NCBI RefSeq assembly: GCF_042477335.2
Contig: NC_091255.1
Span: 33,024,501 to 33,088,500, forward strand
Length of the DNA stretch: 64,000 nucleotides
DNA from: Ovis canadensis
Lineage: Eukaryota > Chordata > Mammalia > Artiodactyla > Bovidae
Reading direction: 5' to 3'
Of this stretch, positions 54,055 through 64,000 are shown piece after piece (positions within the stretch are counted from its first letter, which is position 1; every line of letters starts with the position of its first letter). Below the pieces are notes generated by a model, which ran no database searches, had not been told where the DNA came from, and was given only the letters and a program-made list of their open reading frames with translations. Both the position numbers and the translations under genes were made by a program.

Positions 54055-54215
54055 GTTAGCCATCCAATAGCACTCTGCGATGCTGCAAACATCTCTTGTG
54101 GTTCAGTAGGGCAACTGCTAGCCACATGTATATTTACCAATTGTAATGTGGCTAGCTGGAGGAACTGAAGTTTTAATTTTATTGAATCCTAATTAATTTA
54201 AATTTAAATAATCCC
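54055..54215. repeat. MER5A-like hAT transposon fossil
   Basis: 'gccatccaatagcactctgc', 'ctagccacatgtatatttac' and 'taattaatttaaatttaaat'. Opposite half of the element seen at 52630. Confidence 0.6.
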
Positions 54216-54552
54216 CCGCAGTTAGTGGCTGCCACTGGGGAGAGCAGAGGTCTGGAGACACGAGGGAGCAGGATGGATGGATGAGGGCCCAGAGGGACAG
54301 GCACAAAGCTTGGGGCCAGCAGTGGCTGAGGCTGGGGAAGGCTTCCTTGGGAGGGTTGCAGAGTTGGAGCTGGAGCCCAGAATTGTGAGCTTCCGGCAAC
54401 TTGGTGTCTGCTTAGCTGAGAAGGTGGGAGAGCTCCTGGGGAGATCCTTCCACCCTGGCGGGGGGACCCCTCTGCCCTGGCTGGGACCCCACCAGCTTCC
54501 CAGGGAGCAGGGCTCCCCTCCTGCTGCATCCAGTAGGAGCCAGGGATGGAGG

Positions 54553-60991
<6,439 letters not shown>

Positions 60992-61167
60992 CTACTCCTA
61001 AAGCTTGGTGTGGGGCTGGAGGCGGGTAATCTTCGCCTGCCTCCCTGTGCTGGAGCTCCATCCTTCTTTTCATTAGGAAAATGCTAATTCCCAGGGAGAA
61101 GAGGCCCTGCATGTCTCTTTTGGCTTCTCTTCCAAGAGTAGGGTTTGCTGGAGGCCAAGCTTCTTGG

Positions 61168-61369
61168 GAGTTCATGCGGTAAAGAATCTGCCTGCAGTGC
61201 AGGAGACCTGGGTTCGATCCCTGGGTCAGGAAGATCCCCTGGAGAGGGAAATGGCAACCCACTCCAGTATTCTTGCCTGGAGAATCCCCATGGCCAGAGG
61301 AGCCTGGCGGGCCATAGTCCGCGGAGTCGCAGAGTTGGACACGACTGAGCAACTAACACTTTCACTTTT
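61168..61369 (+). repeat. Bov-tA SINE with perfect target-site duplication
   Basis: Flanked by the 12-bp duplicate 'caagcttcttgg' at 61156-61167 and 61370-61381. B-box 'gggttcgatccctgggtcag' intact. Confidence 0.95.
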
Positions 61370-61436
61370 CAAGCTTCTTGGACCCGTCTTCATCCCTATC
61401 TCCTTCCTTCCTGAGTCGTTCCCACTGAGAAGCAGC

Positions 61437-61650
61437 AGAGCATGGTGATGGCTGAGAGCCTGACCTTTGGTGTCCAAGTCCGGGCTTGCATTTCACAGGC
61501 TCTATGATTTGGGGAAGCTATTCAATTCCTCTCTGTTTCAGTTTCCTTGTAAAATGTAAACAACAAGAGTACCAACAGTACTTGTGCTGTGAGTCAATGC
61601 CTGGAAAAGCACTTAGAATGGAAACTGACATGGGGTAAGCGCTATATGGA
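61437..61650 (+). repeat. MIR
   Basis: 'cagagcatggtgatggctga', 'ctctctgtttcagtttcctt' and 'aagcacttagaatggaaac'. Confidence 0.7.
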
Positions 61651-61657
61651 CAGACAT

Positions 61658-61936
61658 TGCTGCTGCTGCTAAGTCACCTCAGTCCTGTCCAACTCTGTGC
61701 GACCCCTTAGACGGCAGCCCACCAGGCTTCCCCGTCCCTGGGATTCTCCTGGCAAGAACACTGGAGTGGGTTGCCATTGCCTTCTCCAATGCATGAAAGT
61801 GAAAAGTGAAAGTGAAGTCGCTCAGTTGTGTCCCACTCTTAGCAACCCCATGGACTGCAGCCTACCAGGCTCCTCTGTCCATGGGATTTTCCAGGCAAGA
61901 GCACTGGAGTGGGGTGCCATTGCCTTCTCCAGACAG
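61658..61936 (-). repeat. Bov-A2 (dimeric Bov-A) SINE
   Basis: Two reverse Bov-A units in tandem, 'gctgctaagtcacctcagtc' and 'aagtcgctcagttgtgtccc', joined by 'gaaagtgaaaagtgaaagtg'. Confidence 0.9.
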
Positions 61937-62146
61937 ATAGTAGCTACTATTATCTCAGCCATGCTGGGAGCTCCTGGGGAGGGGGACTGAGTGGAAGGGA
62001 AGCCAGAGAGGGCAAATGGCCCTTTGAGGGACTTATAGCATCTGGCCCCAGGTGAGGCCCTGGTGGGAGTGGCTCAGGTTGGAGGCCTCCCAGCTTTCCT
62101 GGGAAATTCTGGCCTTCCCCTCCCAGCATCAAGAACCACTGCTCTT

Positions 62147-62330
62147 GGGACTTCCCTGGTGGTCCAGTGGCTAAGACTCCACGCTCCCAATGCCAGGTGC
62201 CTGGGTTCCATCCCTGGCCAGGGAACTAGATCCCACAAGCCGCAACTAAGACTTCTCACGCTGCAGCTAAAGATCCTGCATGCTGCAACAAACACCCAAC
62301 TCAGCCACATAAATGAATATTTTCAGAAAA
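62147..62330 (+). repeat. CHR-type SINE
   Basis: 'gggacttccctggtggtcca', 'gggttccatccctggccagg', 'acaaacacccaactcagcc'. Confidence 0.9.
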
Positions 62331-62909
62331 GAGCCCCTGTTACTTTAGGTTCTTCATTTTTAATCTGGGAGGTTTCGTGGGGCCAACCTCCTTCCTGGCC
62401 CCATGGTGGGGGCACATGACCACAGCTTGCTAAGCAATGTTCCATTGCCCTTGCAATGGCAACGGGCCTAAGCATGGGCACAGAATCCCGAGGAGTTTCA
62501 GCAAGGAGGCCAGAATTTTTCTGGAAATTACTGGGAAAGAGACATCATCTCGGCTGGGTGGCTAAGCCAGGTGGTTACAAGACCAAAACTATGGTGAGTC
62601 ATCTTTGTTATCTCACGGAGAGAGCAAGCCTGAGAATGAAGCCAACTTAAGAGAAAAGCCAGGCCAGGAGACGGAGAGGACTGGACTGCTGACAGTGCCG
62701 TTTGAGCACCTGGATCCTGCCATACCTGAAGCATGTTGAAAAATCTACTTCTGGACTTTCCAGTTACATGAGCTCATAAATTCTTTTCCTTTATTTAAGC
62801 CAGTTTGGGTTTGGTTTCCGCTGCTTGCAAATGAAGGTTCTGGAGAATACTCCTCTCCAGGGTGTGGTCCCCTTCCTTCAGGAAAGAATCTTGGCGATTC
62901 ACTGTAAGA

Positions 62910-62913
62910 GTGT

Positions 62914-62949
<36 letters not shown>
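62910..62949 (+). repeat. (TG)n microsatellite
   Basis: 40 bp of TG repeat with one interruption (gttt), in P2RX1 intron 1. Confidence 0.95.
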
Positions 62950-62951
<2 letters not shown>

Positions 62952-63624
62952 ATGGTACCCATCAGAGTGTGTAGTCGTGTATCTCCAGGGCAAATCTGTG
63001 AGCACAACTGTGGCTGCGACTGAGTGTCGGGGGGTGTGTTTCTGCCTCTGTCACTGCTCACACTACCTTTAACCCACCTGTCCAAAGCAGAGCTCAAAAT
63101 CCCTCTTCTGTCCCCCAGAACTCAGGCTCCAAGACAGGATTCTCCCGGCCTCTTATTCTCAGAGCCACTGCTGGCTCTCTGGGGGTGTCTCCCTGCTCCA
63201 GGCCCCAGGAGGGCAGCCCACCATGTCCTCCTCTCCCCTCCTAGAGTCCACTCCTCTCCTCTAAGCCCCTTCCCGGCCATCCCCCTCCTGGACCGCAGCC
63301 TGGTACTGGCCCTTAGGAACTTAAGCATGGTCACTGCTGCCCCCTGCAGGCCTCAGATGGTAACAGGCGAGGTCCAACGGAGGATCCTACTGCTCAGCGT
63401 CCTGAGCCTGCCTCTCCATCTCCAGCCTCACCAAGGAAGGTGGGCCGTCTGAAGTCGCTGTTGTCAGGGAAGATGGGGAGCTGCCCCATATTCTGAACTC
63501 ACTGCAGGAGAGGTCACAGACCCGCCTCTTGGCAGCTCCCATTCCTGACATCTTAGCCTCATTTCTCTCTTTGCCCCAAACCAACTCCTCATGTAGAGAT
63601 GGAAAAAGAGGCCAAAGGGAGTGT

Positions 63625-63909
63625 GAAATCAGTCCTGAATATTCATTGGAAGGACTGAGGCTGAAGCTGAAGCTCCAATACTTTGGCCACCTGATGCGAA
63701 GAACCGACTCATTGGAGAAAATCCTGACACTGGGAAAGATTGAAGGCGGGAGAAGAAGGGGACGACAGAGGATGAGATGGTTGGATGGCATCACTGACTT
63801 GATGGACATGAGTTTGAGCAAGCTCTGGGAGATGGACAGGAAAGCCTGGCATGCTGCAGTCCATGGGGTTGCAAAGAGTTGGACACGGTTGAGCAACTGA
63901 ACTGAACTG
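63625..63909 (+). pseudogene. BovB (RTE) LINE, 5'-truncated, with target-site duplication
   Basis: Encodes the last part of the BovB reverse-transcriptase [43 protein letters not shown] and [19 protein letters not shown], ending at a stop in an 'actgaactgaactga' tail. Flanked by the 10-bp duplicate 'aagggagtgt' (63615-63624 and 63910-63919), so the insertion limits are exact. Too short to be functional. Confidence 0.93.
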
Positions 63910-64000
63910 AAGGGAGTGTCCCTTCTGTGTCTGAGACAGACCCCAGGCTTGAAGCCCCCAGCCCAGGATTCTGCCCCTTTTTCTGCAGAGCAGCCTGGCA

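Larger units (their letters stand above)
53314..54552 (-). other. P2RX1: P2RX1 3' UTR (inferred)
   Basis: Downstream of the P2RX1 stop to the candidate polyadenylation signal. Contains a TG/CA-rich stretch (about 53550-53690), a reverse CHR SINE and a MER5A-like element. Confidence 0.5.

Noticed and set aside
61200-61225. tRNA-like A and B boxes (such as 'gggttcgatcc') at many sites
   Set aside because: They are the pol III promoters of tRNA-derived SINEs. No complete cloverleaf with acceptor stem was found, so no tRNA gene is called.

Overview
The window is mammalian nuclear DNA from a ruminant, most likely a bovid. This rests on spliced vertebrate genes with GT-AG introns, many copies of Bov-tA/Bov-A2 and CHR-type SINEs (the 'acttccctggtggtccag' family), and three pieces of the horizontally acquired LINE BovB. 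Cattle, sheep, goat and other pecorans cannot be told apart by eye.

Three protein genes lie head to tail on the minus strand, in the order of human 17p13.2. (1) NCBP3, an mRNA cap-binding protein: exons 1-5 at 15-13978. The CpG-island promoter is at about 13.4-14.1 kb, and the rest of the gene runs off the left edge. (2) CAMKK1, a Ca2+/calmodulin-dependent protein kinase kinase: complete. All 15 coding exons (21181-41030) join to 1518 nt, i.e. 505 residues plus stop, equal to the human length. A CpG-island promoter with a probable non-coding first exon is at about 48.2-49.3 kb. (3) P2RX1, an ATP-gated cation channel: exons 2-12 at 54553-60842. Exon 1, with the start codon, lies beyond the right edge. 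The 1063 nt present equal the human length minus a 137-nt exon 1.

NCBP3 acts in nuclear mRNA handling. CAMKK1 turns calcium signals into kinase cascades. P2RX1 admits Na+ and Ca2+ in response to extracellular ATP. They share ancient synteny, not an operon.

The rest is intron and intergenic DNA filled with SINEs, L2, MIR, L1 and hAT fossils, one probable solo LTR, a 20-21 bp minisatellite behind CAMKK1 and a (TG)n tract in P2RX1 intron 1. I found no CRISPR, operon or plausible new protein system. The observations most worth checking are a predicted extra ectodomain cysteine and an extra glycosylation sequon in P2RX1, a 22-bp microexon in CAMKK1, a promoter-like patch in CAMKK1 intron 9, a CpG-rich CAMKK1 3' end, and a BovB fragment directly upstream of the NCBP3 promoter.
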